DNA of 34,480 nt from Candidatus Methylomirabilota bacterium. Its GTDB lineage: Bacteria > Methylomirabilota > Methylomirabilia > Rokubacteriales > CSP1-6. Position 1 is the first letter of the stretch. The number at the start of each line of letters is the position of its first letter. The translations under genes and the position numbers were made by a program. The DNA is taken from NCBI GenBank assembly GCA_036002485.1, contig DASYTI010000241.1, positions 1 through 34,480 of the forward strand. The letters are read 5' to 3'. Positions 1 to 7,477 of this stretch are shown here, piece after piece. The notes under the pieces are model-generated. The model had not been told where the DNA came from and made no database searches. It saw only the letters and a program-made list of their open reading frames with translations.

Positions 1-1197
1 GATGCCGGTATCCGTCACCGAGATCTCGACGGTGCCGTCCACGAGCGCGGCGCGCACGTCGATGCGACCGCCCTCCGGCGTGAACTTCACCGCGTTCGAC
101 AGGAGGTTCAGGAGGACTTGCTTGACCTTCTGTTGGTCGCCGCGGATCTCGCCAACCCGGCCATCGACGTGCCGCTCGAGAGCGAGGCGGCGCCCTCCCG
201 CCCGCTCCCGCATGAGCAACAAGGTGTCGTCGATGGCCGGCGAGAGATGGAAGTCGTCCAGCTCCAGCTCCATGTGGCCCGCCTCGATCTTCGCCAGATC
301 GAGAATGCTGTTGATGAGCGCGAGCAGGTGGCGTCCGGCGCGCAGGACGCGCTCGAGCGGCTCAATCTCGTCCGCGCGATTGAGGTCGCGGGCGTCTTCG
401 AGCAGCAGATCAGTCACGCCGATGATGGCGTTGAGCGGAGTCCGGAGCTCGTGGCTCATGTTTGCGAGGAATTGCGATTTGTGCTGGCTCGCGGCCTCGA
501 GCTCGCGGCTCTTGATCTCGATCTCGCGGAAGAGGCGCACGTTCTCGATGGCGAGGACGGCCTGGTCGGCGAACGTCTTCAGCAGCTCGACTTGTATGCT
601 CGGAAAGAGGCCTCTCTCTTCGCGCGCGATGCTGAGCGCGCCGATACACGTATCCTCGCGCAACATGGGGACGACGATCTGGCTGTGAAAGCCGAGGATC
701 GACGCCATTCTCGACGATGGCCCACTGTACGCGGCCTGGACATCAGCGACGTGCACGATGCGGCCTTCGCGAATCGCAGGGCCAACGAGACCGCGCGTGT
801 TCGGCGTTGGGTTCGGCGTCGGGTAGATTTCATGCAATGCTGCCACCGCTTCGGGGGTGAGGTTGTAGTGCGCGGCCAGATGAATCAGCTGACCGTCGAA
901 GCGGTACACCGTACCGAAGCGGCCACGACACAGGCGCGTGGCGTGCTGCACGATGGTATCGAAGACCGGCTGGTAGTCCATGGGCGATCTGGAGATCACC
1001 CGCAGGATCTCGCTCGTCGCGGTCTGCTGCTCAAGCGCCTCGGTCAACGCGCGATCTTTCGCTTTCTCCCGCTCCAGGCTCTCCGCGAGGCGTTGCTCGA
1101 GTTCGTGAACCCGCGCCGCTCCCTCCGTCGGTGCCTTACGGGCGAGCGGTGGCGTGGCTTTCGCCTTCACCTTCGCGGGCTTTGCACGGCGACCCAT
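1..1197 (-). CDS. GAF-domain sensor histidine kinase (3' end beyond window)
   Basis: The first 399 residues are in the window and the gene runs off at base 1. After a basic, low-complexity N-terminus and a short coiled coil (about 28-60) comes a GAF sensor domain (about 75-220). A HisKA dimerisation domain follows, with phospho-acceptor His249 in MSHELRTPLN. The HATPase domain begins with the N-box LLNLLSNAVKFTP (Asn368) and the first glycine box VTDTGI lies at the window edge. No membrane segment is visible, so the protein is probably cytosolic and senses a diffusible ligand or works with other sensors. The ATG at 1197 is preceded by a good GAGGAG site. Family members often end in receiver domains, but that part is not visible here. 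The signal is unknown. Confidence 0.9.
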   Translation of the reverse strand, partial: MGRRAKPAKVKAKATPPLARKAPTEGAARVHELEQRLAESLEREKAKDRALTEALEQQTATSEILRVISRSPMDYQPVFDTIVQHATRLCRGRFGTVYRFDGQLIHLAAHYNLTPEAVAALHEIYPTPNPTPNTRGLVGPAIREGRIVHVADVQAAYSGPSSRMASILGFHSQIVVPMLREDTCIGALSIAREERGLFPSIQVELLKTFADQAVLAIENVRLFREIEIKSRELEAASQHKSQFLANMSHELRTPLNAIIGVTDLLLEDARDLNRADEIEPLERVLRAGRHLLALINSILDLAKIEAGHMELELDDFHLSPAIDDTLLLMRERAGGRRLALERHVDGRVGEIRGDQQKVKQVLLNLLSNAVKFTPEGGRIDVRAALVDGTVEISVTDTGI

Positions 1198-1240
1198 TCG
1201 CCTCTCCTCGCCCTCCTACACGCCAGCGATCGACGAAACG

Positions 1241-1429
1241 CTACGCGAACGGAGCCGCGTTAGCAAGCGGAGGTGGCGGCGGGGCCAATGACGTCCGCGA
1301 GGGTACCGACGGGCGCTTGGGGGGATTGATCCAGACTTCGCCAGGATGCGCCGGCGCGTGAGGCGGGCCTGCGGCGAAGCGCTCCGGATGCGTGGCGTAG
1401 GCCGTGGCCAGCACGGTCGCCCCTTCGGC
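1241..1429 (-). pseudogene. Remnant of a transposase C-terminus (IS3/integrase-core type)
   Basis: Between the oxidoreductase and the histidine kinase, one minus-strand frame reads ATVLATAYATHPERF, then GEVWINPPKRP, then a proline-rich tail ending at a TAG (1241-1243). The combination HPERF, a proline-rich linker and VWINPP is, from memory, typical of the extreme C-terminus of integrase-core (IS3-like) transposases. Only about 60 codons remain. No start, DDE catalytic core or terminal inverted repeats can be seen, so this is read as decayed debris of an insertion sequence. The match is by recall only, and a chance reading frame cannot be excluded. The rest of the 1198-1439 gap shows nothing else recognisable. 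Confidence 0.5.
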
Positions 1430-1439
1430 GCCACCCCAG

Positions 1440-2414
1440 CTAGCCTACCTCCGATACCAGGACGCGGCGTCCCTGCTTCGACGAGGCGTGCGCGGCCTCT
1501 ACCACCTGGAGGGCGACCAGCCCCGCCTCGACGTCCACCGCGGGCGGCGTGCGGGTCGCCACCGACTCGAGGAAGAGCTTGAGCTCGTGGCCGAGCGGCT
1601 CCGGCCCCGTGGCCTTGTGCGTCTCCACCACGCCCTCGGGCGCGCTCCAGACATCCCCGCTCTTGACGTGGCGGTTCATGAGCACGCGAACCTCGCCCGT
1701 GCCGAAGTCCCCCGCCAGCGTCCCCTCCTCGCCCACGATGACGCAGTCGCGATAGGTGCCCGGCGCGAAGTAGCCCGCCTCGACGAAAGCCGGCACCTGC
1801 CCGTACTCGACGGTGCAGAAACCCAGATCGTCCATCCCGCGTCCGAGGAAATCGCGCAGGGTGGCCGTCACCGCCGTCGGCGCGTGCCCGAGCAGATAAG
1901 CGAAGAGGTCGAAGTAGTGGATGCCGTCCGTCTGGGTCACCCCCACGTCCGTCCGCGGCCGCTTGAAGCCCGCGAAGCGCCCGGTGCAGTAGCGCACGGC
2001 CCCGATGGCGCCGCTCCCGATCCGCTCGCGCATGAACTGCGTCACGGGATGAAAGCGGAAGATGTGGCCGACCTGGAGGATGCGTTTGGTGGAGCGGACG
2101 ATGTCGGCGAGCGCGCGTCCCTCCGCCACGGTGAGCGTCAGCGGCTTCTCCACGAAGCAGTCCTTGCCGCTCCGCAGACACTCACCGGCGAGGGCCAGGT
2201 GATTGTCGGCGGGCGTCACCAGATCCACCGCGTCCACGTGGGCCAACGCGGCGCGGAGATCCGCCACCGCGCGCGATTCCGGCACCCCGGCCTTGACGGC
2301 GAAGGCCCGGCGCTCCGCCGAGAGATCCGCGACCCAGATCTCGCACCCGAGCTCGCCCAGCACGCGCAGGTGCTTCTCCCCCCAGCGCCCCAGACCCACG
2401 AGCAGGACTTTCAC
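1440..2414 (-). CDS. Gfo/Idh/MocA family NAD(P)-dependent oxidoreductase
   Basis: The 324-residue protein opens with the Rossmann dinucleotide motif VGLGRWGEKHLR (about 6-17). It contains the family hallmark EKPLTL, whose lysine is the usual catalytic residue, and later the conserved HYFD segment in the substrate-binding half. Family members oxidise or reduce sugar or sugar-nucleotide hydroxyls. The preceding glycosyltransferase suggests a role in surface-glycan or nucleotide-sugar metabolism, but the substrate is not readable from sequence. The start is the GTG at 2414, which overlaps the glycosyltransferase stop in a GTGA, so translation is probably coupled. Longer readings upstream lie inside the glycosyltransferase and are shadows. 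This is the last gene of the five-gene operon. Confidence 0.88.
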   Translation of the reverse strand: MKVLLVGLGRWGEKHLRVLGELGCEIWVADLSAERRAFAVKAGVPESRAVADLRAALAHVDAVDLVTPADNHLALAGECLRSGKDCFVEKPLTLTVAEGRALADIVRSTKRILQVGHIFRFHPVTQFMRERIGSGAIGAVRYCTGRFAGFKRPRTDVGVTQTDGIHYFDLFAYLLGHAPTAVTATLRDFLGRGMDDLGFCTVEYGQVPAFVEAGYFAPGTYRDCVIVGEEGTLAGDFGTGEVRVLMNRHVKSGDVWSAPEGVVETHKATGPEPLGHELKLFLESVATRTPPAVDVEAGLVALQVVEAAHASSKQGRRVLVSEVG

Positions 2415-3181
2415 TCCCGGATCCTTCCCTCGCCGCCCAGGTCTTCGGCGATCTCGTAGCGCAGGAGACGGTCTTTCATCCACCGCACCACGAGGAGATC
2501 CTTGAAGGCGCTCCACGCGCGATTGCCGATGCCGTACTTCGATTGCCCGAAGCGACGCGGGCGATGATTGACGGGCACCTCGAGGACGCGGAAGCCCCGC
2601 ATCTTGAGCAGGGTGGGGATGAAGCGATGAAACCCTTTGTAGAGGACGAGATCGCGCAGGCACTCGCGCCGGAAGGCGCGAAAGGTGCAGCCGCTGTCCT
2701 GGATGGTCTCGTCGCTCACGGCGTTGCGGATCCGATTGGCCACCCGGGAAGACACACGGCGTATCCAGGAGTCACCGTCGCCGCGATTCACGCGCCAGCC
2801 CGTGACCGCGTCCCACCGGTCGAGGTGGGCGAGCATCCCCGGGATGTCGTGCGGATCGTTCTGGAGGTCGGCGTCCATGACGACCACCCAGCGCCCGCGC
2901 ACCGATTTGAAGCCGGCATCCGTGGCGGCCGTCTCGCCCGCATTGGTCTTGAGGCGGATGAGCCGCACTCTCGGATCCTGCTCACGAAGTCCCCGAACGA
3001 TCTCGGCGCTCCGGTCGCGGCTGCCGTCGTCCACGAAGACGACCTCGAATCGGATGCCCGTGGGATCGAGGACCTCGCGGATCTCGGGCCAGAGGAGGGG
3101 GAGGTTCTCCTCCTCGTTGAACACGGGCACGACGATGGAGAGGTCGAGTGGACTCGCGGACGGCGGGGAGATCGCGCTCAC
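2411..3181 (-). CDS. Family 2 glycosyltransferase (dolichol-phosphate-mannose-synthase type)
   Basis: The 256-residue protein has a GT-A fold start, LSIVVPVFNEEENLP (about 13-27), then VVFVDDGSRD and a DAD metal-binding motif in VVMDADLQNDP. The late RFGQSKYG motif is typical of enzymes that transfer a sugar from a nucleotide donor to a polyprenyl phosphate (DPM1/ArnC-like). No C-terminal membrane helices are present, so it is a short, soluble or peripheral form. The start is taken as the GTG at 3181, which overlaps the ubiX stop in a GTGA; the reading frame stays open upstream, but only over ubiX. It is coupled in turn to the Gfo/Idh/MocA gene. Sugar and lipid substrates are unknown. Confidence 0.88.
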   Translation of the reverse strand: MSAISPPSASPLDLSIVVPVFNEEENLPLLWPEIREVLDPTGIRFEVVFVDDGSRDRSAEIVRGLREQDPRVRLIRLKTNAGETAATDAGFKSVRGRWVVVMDADLQNDPHDIPGMLAHLDRWDAVTGWRVNRGDGDSWIRRVSSRVANRIRNAVSDETIQDSGCTFRAFRRECLRDLVLYKGFHRFIPTLLKMRGFRVLEVPVNHRPRRFGQSKYGIGNRAWSAFKDLLVVRWMKDRLLRYEIAEDLGGEGRIRE

Positions 3182-3762
3182 GCGCGCGGGGGGCGCCGGT
3201 TGGTGCCCTGCCACTCGCCGACCAGGGTCTGCGGGATCTGCAGCCGATCGAGCACCCGCGCCAGGGTATGGTCCACGAGGTCCTCGATCTGCTTGGGACG
3301 CTGATAGAAGGCCGGCATGGGGGGCAGGATCACCGCACCCATCTCGGCCAGCTGGGTGAGCATGCGTAGGTGGCCCACGTGCAGCGGCGTCTCGCGCACG
3401 AGCAGGATGAGGGGCCGGCCCTCTTTGAGGGTCACGTCGGCCGCCCGCGTCATGAGATTGTCCGCCAGACAGTGGGCCACCGAGGCCGCCTCTTTCACGC
3501 TGCACGGCGCGATGACCATGCCGTCGGTCTTGAAGGAGCCCGAGGCGATGCTCGCGCCGATGTCCTTGTTGTCATGGCGGTGGGTGGCGAGCGCCTCCAC
3601 GTCCTTCACCGCCCAGTCGGTCTCTTCCACGATGGTTCGCTTGGCGGGATCCGAGAGCACCAGGTGGGTCTCGACCCCGGGGGCCGCGCGCAGCAGCTCG
3701 AGAAGGCGTATGCCGTACACCACGCCCGAGGCTCCGCTGAGGCCGACCACGATCCGCCTCAC
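3178..3762 (-). CDS. ubiX: Flavin prenyltransferase UbiX
   Basis: The 194-residue protein matches the usual UbiX length and opens with VGLSGASGVVYGIRLLE, the flavin-binding start of the family. It also carries the conserved stretches SGSFKTDGMVIAPCS, LADNLMTRAADV and LVRETPLH, and ends with MPAFY and QIEDLVDH. UbiX attaches a dimethylallyl group to FMN to make prenylated FMN, the cofactor of UbiD-type (de)carboxylases. No ubiD gene is in this window, so the partner must lie elsewhere. The GTG start at 3762 overlaps the stop of the upstream DUF507 gene by four bases, and its own stop overlaps the glycosyltransferase start. Confidence 0.95.
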   Translation of the reverse strand: MRRIVVGLSGASGVVYGIRLLELLRAAPGVETHLVLSDPAKRTIVEETDWAVKDVEALATHRHDNKDIGASIASGSFKTDGMVIAPCSVKEAASVAHCLADNLMTRAADVTLKEGRPLILLVRETPLHVGHLRMLTQLAEMGAVILPPMPAFYQRPKQIEDLVDHTLARVLDRLQIPQTLVGEWQGTNRRPPRA

Positions 3763-4055
3763 AGGCGAAGCCTCCGCTTGAACACCTCTTCACGGGTCTT
3801 GCGGTAGAGGACGTCCCACTCGGCGCTGCCCTCGGGCGCCGGGCGCGAGTAGCTCGCGAGGGTCTTGCGCACTTCCTGATCCACCGTCTCCTCGAGACGT
3901 CCTTCCTCCTCGAGGACGCGGAAGACCTCGGTCCGGAGGTGACCGCGCACCTTGTCGTCGGCAAAGCCCCGGATGACCACGCCCTCCGTCTGCGCCAGGT
4001 CGGCCACGACCCGATCGGCGAGCCCGAAGAGACGCTCGCGGCTCATCCGCATCAC
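3759..4055 (-). CDS. DUF507 family protein, second copy
   Basis: This small, charged, mostly helical protein has 98 residues and no signal peptide or membrane segment. The pattern of an acidic EEEGRLEETVDQEV block followed by a Tyr/Ser-rich link and a basic KTREEVFKRRL end matches DUF507 (PF04368), whose function is unknown. It has the same layout as the next gene upstream (4052-4330), so the two are tandem paralogues. The GTG at 4055 overlaps the upstream stop in a GTGA; an ATG at 4052 is an equally possible start one codon later. In other genomes DUF507 genes are usually found in diverse deep-branching Gram-negative lineages (recalled). Coupling to ubiX suggests co-production, not a shown function. 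Confidence 0.85.
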   Translation of the reverse strand: MMRMSRERLFGLADRVVADLAQTEGVVIRGFADDKVRGHLRTEVFRVLEEEGRLEETVDQEVRKTLASYSRPAPEGSAEWDVLYRKTREEVFKRRLRL

Positions 4056-4330
4056 AGGACAAACCCCCGCTCCCGCGCGAGCTTGGTCTTGGCCAGGGTG
4101 AAGAGCCGCTTGTAGTCGGAGGCCGAGTCCTTGATGAGCTTGGCATTCTCCATCAAGAGCGTGGTCACTTCCGTCTCGATCTTCTCCTCGGCCAGGAAGT
4201 TCTCGGACAGGATGTGACGCACGACGTCTCGAGCCCGGGCCTCGTCCTTGATCTCGACGAGCTTGCGTCCCACGAGCCGCTTGACGACGGATTCGGCCAT
4301 CCTGCCCGCGATGTCATCGCGCCTGGACAT
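4052..4330 (-). CDS. DUF507 family protein, first copy
   Basis: The 92-residue cytosolic protein is rich in charged residues. Its layout is N-terminal basic helix, ARDVVRHILSENFLAEEKIETEV, a YKRL-containing helix, and the C-terminal block LARERGF. It matches DUF507 (PF04368), of unknown function, and it is a paralogue of its downstream neighbour. The ATG at 4330 is the first start after a recognisable promoter at 4342-4371. No Shine-Dalgarno site precedes it, and the predicted transcript leader is only about five bases, so initiation may be leaderless. It heads the operon DUF507-DUF507-ubiX-glycosyltransferase-oxidoreductase. Confidence 0.87.
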   Translation of the reverse strand: MSRRDDIAGRMAESVVKRLVGRKLVEIKDEARARDVVRHILSENFLAEEKIETEVTTLLMENAKLIKDSASDYKRLFTLAKTKLARERGFVL

Positions 4331-4341
4331 ATGAACACTCG

Positions 4342-4371
4342 AGACTACACGCGCATGTCTCGGGGTGTCAA
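4342..4371 (-). promoter_or_regulatory. Sigma-70-like promoter for the DUF507-ubiX operon
   Basis: On the minus strand a perfect -35 box TTGACA (4371-4366) is followed, after 18 bases, by TAGTCT (4347-4342). The expected transcription start near 4335 leaves only about five bases before the DUF507 ATG at 4330. The box pair lies in the 63-base gap after the histidine kinase gene, so the five-gene operon can be expressed independently of the signalling cluster upstream. Confidence 0.55.
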
Positions 4372-4393
4372 GCGGAAGTAGCCGAGAAATCGG

Positions 4394-5923
4394 TCAAATC
4401 TCGGCCTCGGCCGCGGGCAGAAGCAGCCGGAACCGTGAGCCCTTTCCGGGCAGGCTTTCGACCTCCACGGCCCCGCCATGGGCCTCGGCCAGGGAGCGGA
4501 CCACATGGAGCCCGAGACCCAGTCCGGAAGCCGCCTTTGTCTCCGGATGAGCGATCCGCACGTAGCGGTCGAAGATCCGCGGCAGATCCTCGGCGGGAAT
4601 GCCAATCCCTTCGTCCTCCACGGTCAGCTCCATCGTGTCCGGGCGGTCGCTGGCGACCGCGGCGGCGACCCGGACGCGCCCACCGCGCGGCGAATACTTG
4701 ACCGCATTCGACATCAGGTTCTTGAGCATGCGATCCACCGCGTCGCGATCGGCCGACACCGCGCCCAGCCCTTCGGCCACTTGACCCTCGATGCGGTGGC
4801 GCGGGTGCTGCGAAGCGAAGAGGTCGACATTGCGCTCGACGAGCTCGCCGAGATCCACGCGCTCGGGCCGAAGCTCCAGCGGGCGCCCCGCCTCGATGCG
4901 GGAGAGATCGAGGAGATCGGTCACGATACGACCCAGACGCTGCGCCTCCGTGCGCACGTGCCCGAGATAGCGCCGCGCTTGATCGGGCGGGACGACACGC
5001 TCGAGCAGGAGCTCGCTGAAGCCCTGGAGCGCTGTGAGGGGTGTGCGGAGCTCATGGGAGACCACGGACAGGAACTCGCTCTTCGCCTGGTCGATCTCGC
5101 GCAGCCGACGGGTCGCCTGCTCGACCTTGTCCTCCAGCTCCTGGGCAAAGCGCCGCTGCTTGAGCTCGAGCTGCGCATTCTCGACGGCCAGAGCCAGGTG
5201 GAGCGCCACCTCCCGCGCCGAGCGGCAGGCGGCGGGACCGAGATCGCCGGCCCGCTCGATGGCAAGCACGCCGACGCGGCCGGCTCCCGTCTCGAGCGGC
5301 AGCACGAGGCCCCGTGACGGGGTGGGTCCGAGGACCGCCTTCACGCGCAGGCGCGGGTCGGCGTCGAGATTGACGGCCAGGATGGTCGCGCCTGTCTCGA
5401 GGGCCCGACCGGCCGCCGAATCCTTGCGAAAAGCCGCTCCGAAGGCCGTCGATCCGGCAACGGCGAGAGTCCCGTCACCGGCGCGAAGCACGAGCCCGGC
5501 ACGATCGGCCCCAAGCGCCCCGCCGACGAGGGCCACGGCCTTTTCGAGCCTGGCCTCGAGCGGCGCCTCGCCTCCCAGCGCGCGCTGGATAGCGAGGAGG
5601 GCGGCGAGCCTCGCGCCCCGCGCGCCCGCCTGGTCGACGAGGCGACCCAAGGCGATTCCAAGAACGAGAGGGGCGGCGAGCGCGACCAGCGCATCGAAGG
5701 TCGCCGGCGCGAGGCCCTCGCGCTCGATCATGGGAAATACGTGCAGCCCCTGGAACAGCCCGGCCATCAGGCCGACCAGCCCCGCCGCCGAAGAGCCCCA
5801 ATGCAAGGCTGCCCAGGCGGCCGGCACGAGATAGAGGTGACGGAGCGGTATCGCCAGGGCGCCATCCACGCTGGCCGTGGCCAGCGCGATCGCCGCAACC
5901 AGGGCGAGGGGGCCGGCAATCAT
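4394..5923 (-). CDS. Membrane-anchored GAF sensor histidine kinase
   Basis: The 509-residue protein starts with three or four hydrophobic segments (about 1-95). A GAF-like domain (about 105-250) and a coiled coil (about 250-280) follow. The HisKA domain has phospho-acceptor His290 in VVSHELRTPL. The HATPase domain has the N-box KNLMSNAVKYSP (Asn406), DEGIGIP (437-443) and GLGLGLHVV (467-475), so all catalytic boxes are intact. The ATG at 5923 overlaps the stop of the CPBP-like gene in an ATGA and has an AGGG site. Upstream reading in this frame is a shadow of that gene. The likely partner is the receiver protein encoded at 7462-7848 in the same cluster. The signal is unknown. Confidence 0.9.
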   Translation of the reverse strand: MIAGPLALVAAIALATASVDGALAIPLRHLYLVPAAWAALHWGSSAAGLVGLMAGLFQGLHVFPMIEREGLAPATFDALVALAAPLVLGIALGRLVDQAGARGARLAALLAIQRALGGEAPLEARLEKAVALVGGALGADRAGLVLRAGDGTLAVAGSTAFGAAFRKDSAAGRALETGATILAVNLDADPRLRVKAVLGPTPSRGLVLPLETGAGRVGVLAIERAGDLGPAACRSAREVALHLALAVENAQLELKQRRFAQELEDKVEQATRRLREIDQAKSEFLSVVSHELRTPLTALQGFSELLLERVVPPDQARRYLGHVRTEAQRLGRIVTDLLDLSRIEAGRPLELRPERVDLGELVERNVDLFASQHPRHRIEGQVAEGLGAVSADRDAVDRMLKNLMSNAVKYSPRGGRVRVAAAVASDRPDTMELTVEDEGIGIPAEDLPRIFDRYVRIAHPETKAASGLGLGLHVVRSLAEAHGGAVEVESLPGKGSRFRLLLPAAEAEI

Positions 5924-6747
5924 CCCTGGAGCATCCGGTATGCGGCGAAGAACGCCAGTGTCGCCAGATAGCCGGGGAGCAGGCTCCCGCTCCACGCGCG
6001 CAGGGCGCAACTGGCCAACCCAAGCAGGGTGAGATAGAAGATCACCCCTGCCGCCACCTCGGCCGTATTGGGCAAGGTGGGGTCGACCAGGTAGCGGAGC
6101 AGTCCACCCGCCGTCGAGACCGCCGCCGCCGGCCAGAACGTCCACCGTCTCCAGAGGGTGGAGAAGAGCGCGCCGTGAAACAGCCACTCGACCGACAGCG
6201 CATTGGCGCCGGCGTCATAGGCCACCGCGGCAAGGTAGGCGCGGAGGCTCGGCACCGAAGCCGTATGGCCCAGCGTCAACGAGGCCGCGATCAGGAGATG
6301 AAGACCAAGGAAGGCGCCCGCCGCCAATCCCACCACGACCTGCTGAGACGTCCGCGGCCGAGCCCATCCTATCCATCGGACATCCGAACGCGCTCGCCCA
6401 GCCTCGCGCGCCAGAACGAGGGGAACGAGAAAGTAGAGGACCGCTCCCGTCGGCACCAGCCGCGTCACCAATGACGCCGCCACCAGCACGCCGGCCAAGG
6501 CCGCGGCGGGAATCCGCCAGCGCGAGGAACCGTGGAGAGCGATGACCCAGCCGGCCGCCAGCAATCCCGCATGGCTCCACCCACTCGCCGCGGCGTGACC
6601 CAGCCCTCGCCCGCCGCCGGTCAGCGTGTCCGCCGCGAGGGATATCGCGATTCCCATGGCGGAGATGAGCGCCACCTCGAGAAGTGGCCTGCCCAGGGCC
6701 GGGTGGGCGCGCGCCGCCGGATCAAACGGCGCGGTCAGCAGGCGCAT
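5920..6747 (-). CDS. CPBP/Abi-like polytopic membrane protein with degenerate catalytic motif
   Basis: The 275-residue protein is mostly hydrophobic, with about seven or eight predicted membrane segments. The stretch VEWLFHGALF (186-195) aligns with the CPBP (CAAX protease and bacteriocin-processing) motif EExxxR. The first Glu is Val186 and the Arg is His191; only Glu187 remains. The C-terminal SGSLLPGYLATL resembles the family's last motif but lacks its usual histidine. It may be a non-proteolytic relative or an unrelated membrane protein; I treat family membership as tentative. The ATG at 6747 overlaps the HD-GYP gene by 26 bases. The stop overlaps the histidine kinase start by four bases, so the product probably acts with that sensor. 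Confidence 0.7.
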   Translation of the reverse strand: MRLLTAPFDPAARAHPALGRPLLEVALISAMGIAISLAADTLTGGGRGLGHAAASGWSHAGLLAAGWVIALHGSSRWRIPAAALAGVLVAASLVTRLVPTGAVLYFLVPLVLAREAGRARSDVRWIGWARPRTSQQVVVGLAAGAFLGLHLLIAASLTLGHTASVPSLRAYLAAVAYDAGANALSVEWLFHGALFSTLWRRWTFWPAAAVSTAGGLLRYLVDPTLPNTAEVAAGVIFYLTLLGLASCALRAWSGSLLPGYLATLAFFAAYRMLQG

Positions 6748-7477
6748 CGACGATCAGGTCCAGGAAGAGCGCGGTCAATCGAGGCTCGAGGGTCAGTCCC
6801 GCGTCATCTTGCATGACCTGGACGGCCTCTTCCCGTAAGAGCCGGCGGCGATACGGGCGCTCCGAGGTCAGCGCATCGTACACGTCTGCAATGGCGACGA
6901 TGCGCGCGCCTATGGGGATGCAATCTCCCGCCAGCCCGTCTGGATAGCCGCTGCCATCGTGGCGCTCGTGGTGGTGGCGAACGATGAGCGCGGCATCGGC
7001 GAAGAACTCGAGCGGCGCCACGATCTGGGCGCCCGTGAGCGGGTGTCGTCGCATGGCGATCCACTCCTCGGCCGTGAGGGGGCCGCGCTTGCGCAGGATG
7101 TGCTCGGGCACCCCGATCTTGCCCAGGTCATGGAGCAGCCCGGCTTCCCCAATGATCCTGACTTCGGGCCCCCCGAGGCCGGCGGCCAGGGCCAGGCGCC
7201 GCGCCAGCTCCGCCACGCGCTCGGAGTGGCCACGCGTGTACTCGTCCTTGGCCTCGAGGGCATTGGCGAGGCCGAGAAGGCTCTGGAGCACGGAGCGCTG
7301 GACCTGCCGATGGCTCCTTCTGAGATCCACGGCATAGGCGAGGGCCTGCTGATAGGCGGCCCTCAGCTTGTCGTGCGCGCGGGTTGTCTCTTCCTCGCGG
7401 GCGCGAGAAACCTCGTAGAGCGCGCGGAGGTCCCGCGCGTACGCGAGGGCCTGGGCCAGCGCTACATCGGCCGCCAT
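6722..7477 (-). CDS. HD-GYP domain protein, probable cyclic-di-GMP phosphodiesterase
   Basis: The 251-residue protein has an N-terminal coiled-coil region (about 1-65) and an HD-GYP domain (about 70-230). Metal-binding and signature residues are present: HSERV (His84), HDLGKIGVPEHIL (His116-Asp117), RRHPLTG, VRHHHERHDGSGYPDGL with the GYP at 177-179, and IADVYDALTSERPYR. HD-GYP enzymes hydrolyse c-di-GMP. No receiver domain is fused here. Instead a separate single-domain receiver gene lies directly upstream, overlapping by 16 bases, so the two together resemble a split RpfG-type regulator. The ATG at 7477 is the start. Confidence 0.93.
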   Translation of the reverse strand: MAADVALAQALAYARDLRALYEVSRAREEETTRAHDKLRAAYQQALAYAVDLRRSHRQVQRSVLQSLLGLANALEAKDEYTRGHSERVAELARRLALAAGLGGPEVRIIGEAGLLHDLGKIGVPEHILRKRGPLTAEEWIAMRRHPLTGAQIVAPLEFFADAALIVRHHHERHDGSGYPDGLAGDCIPIGARIVAIADVYDALTSERPYRRRLLREEAVQVMQDDAGLTLEPRLTALFLDLIVDAPADRAV

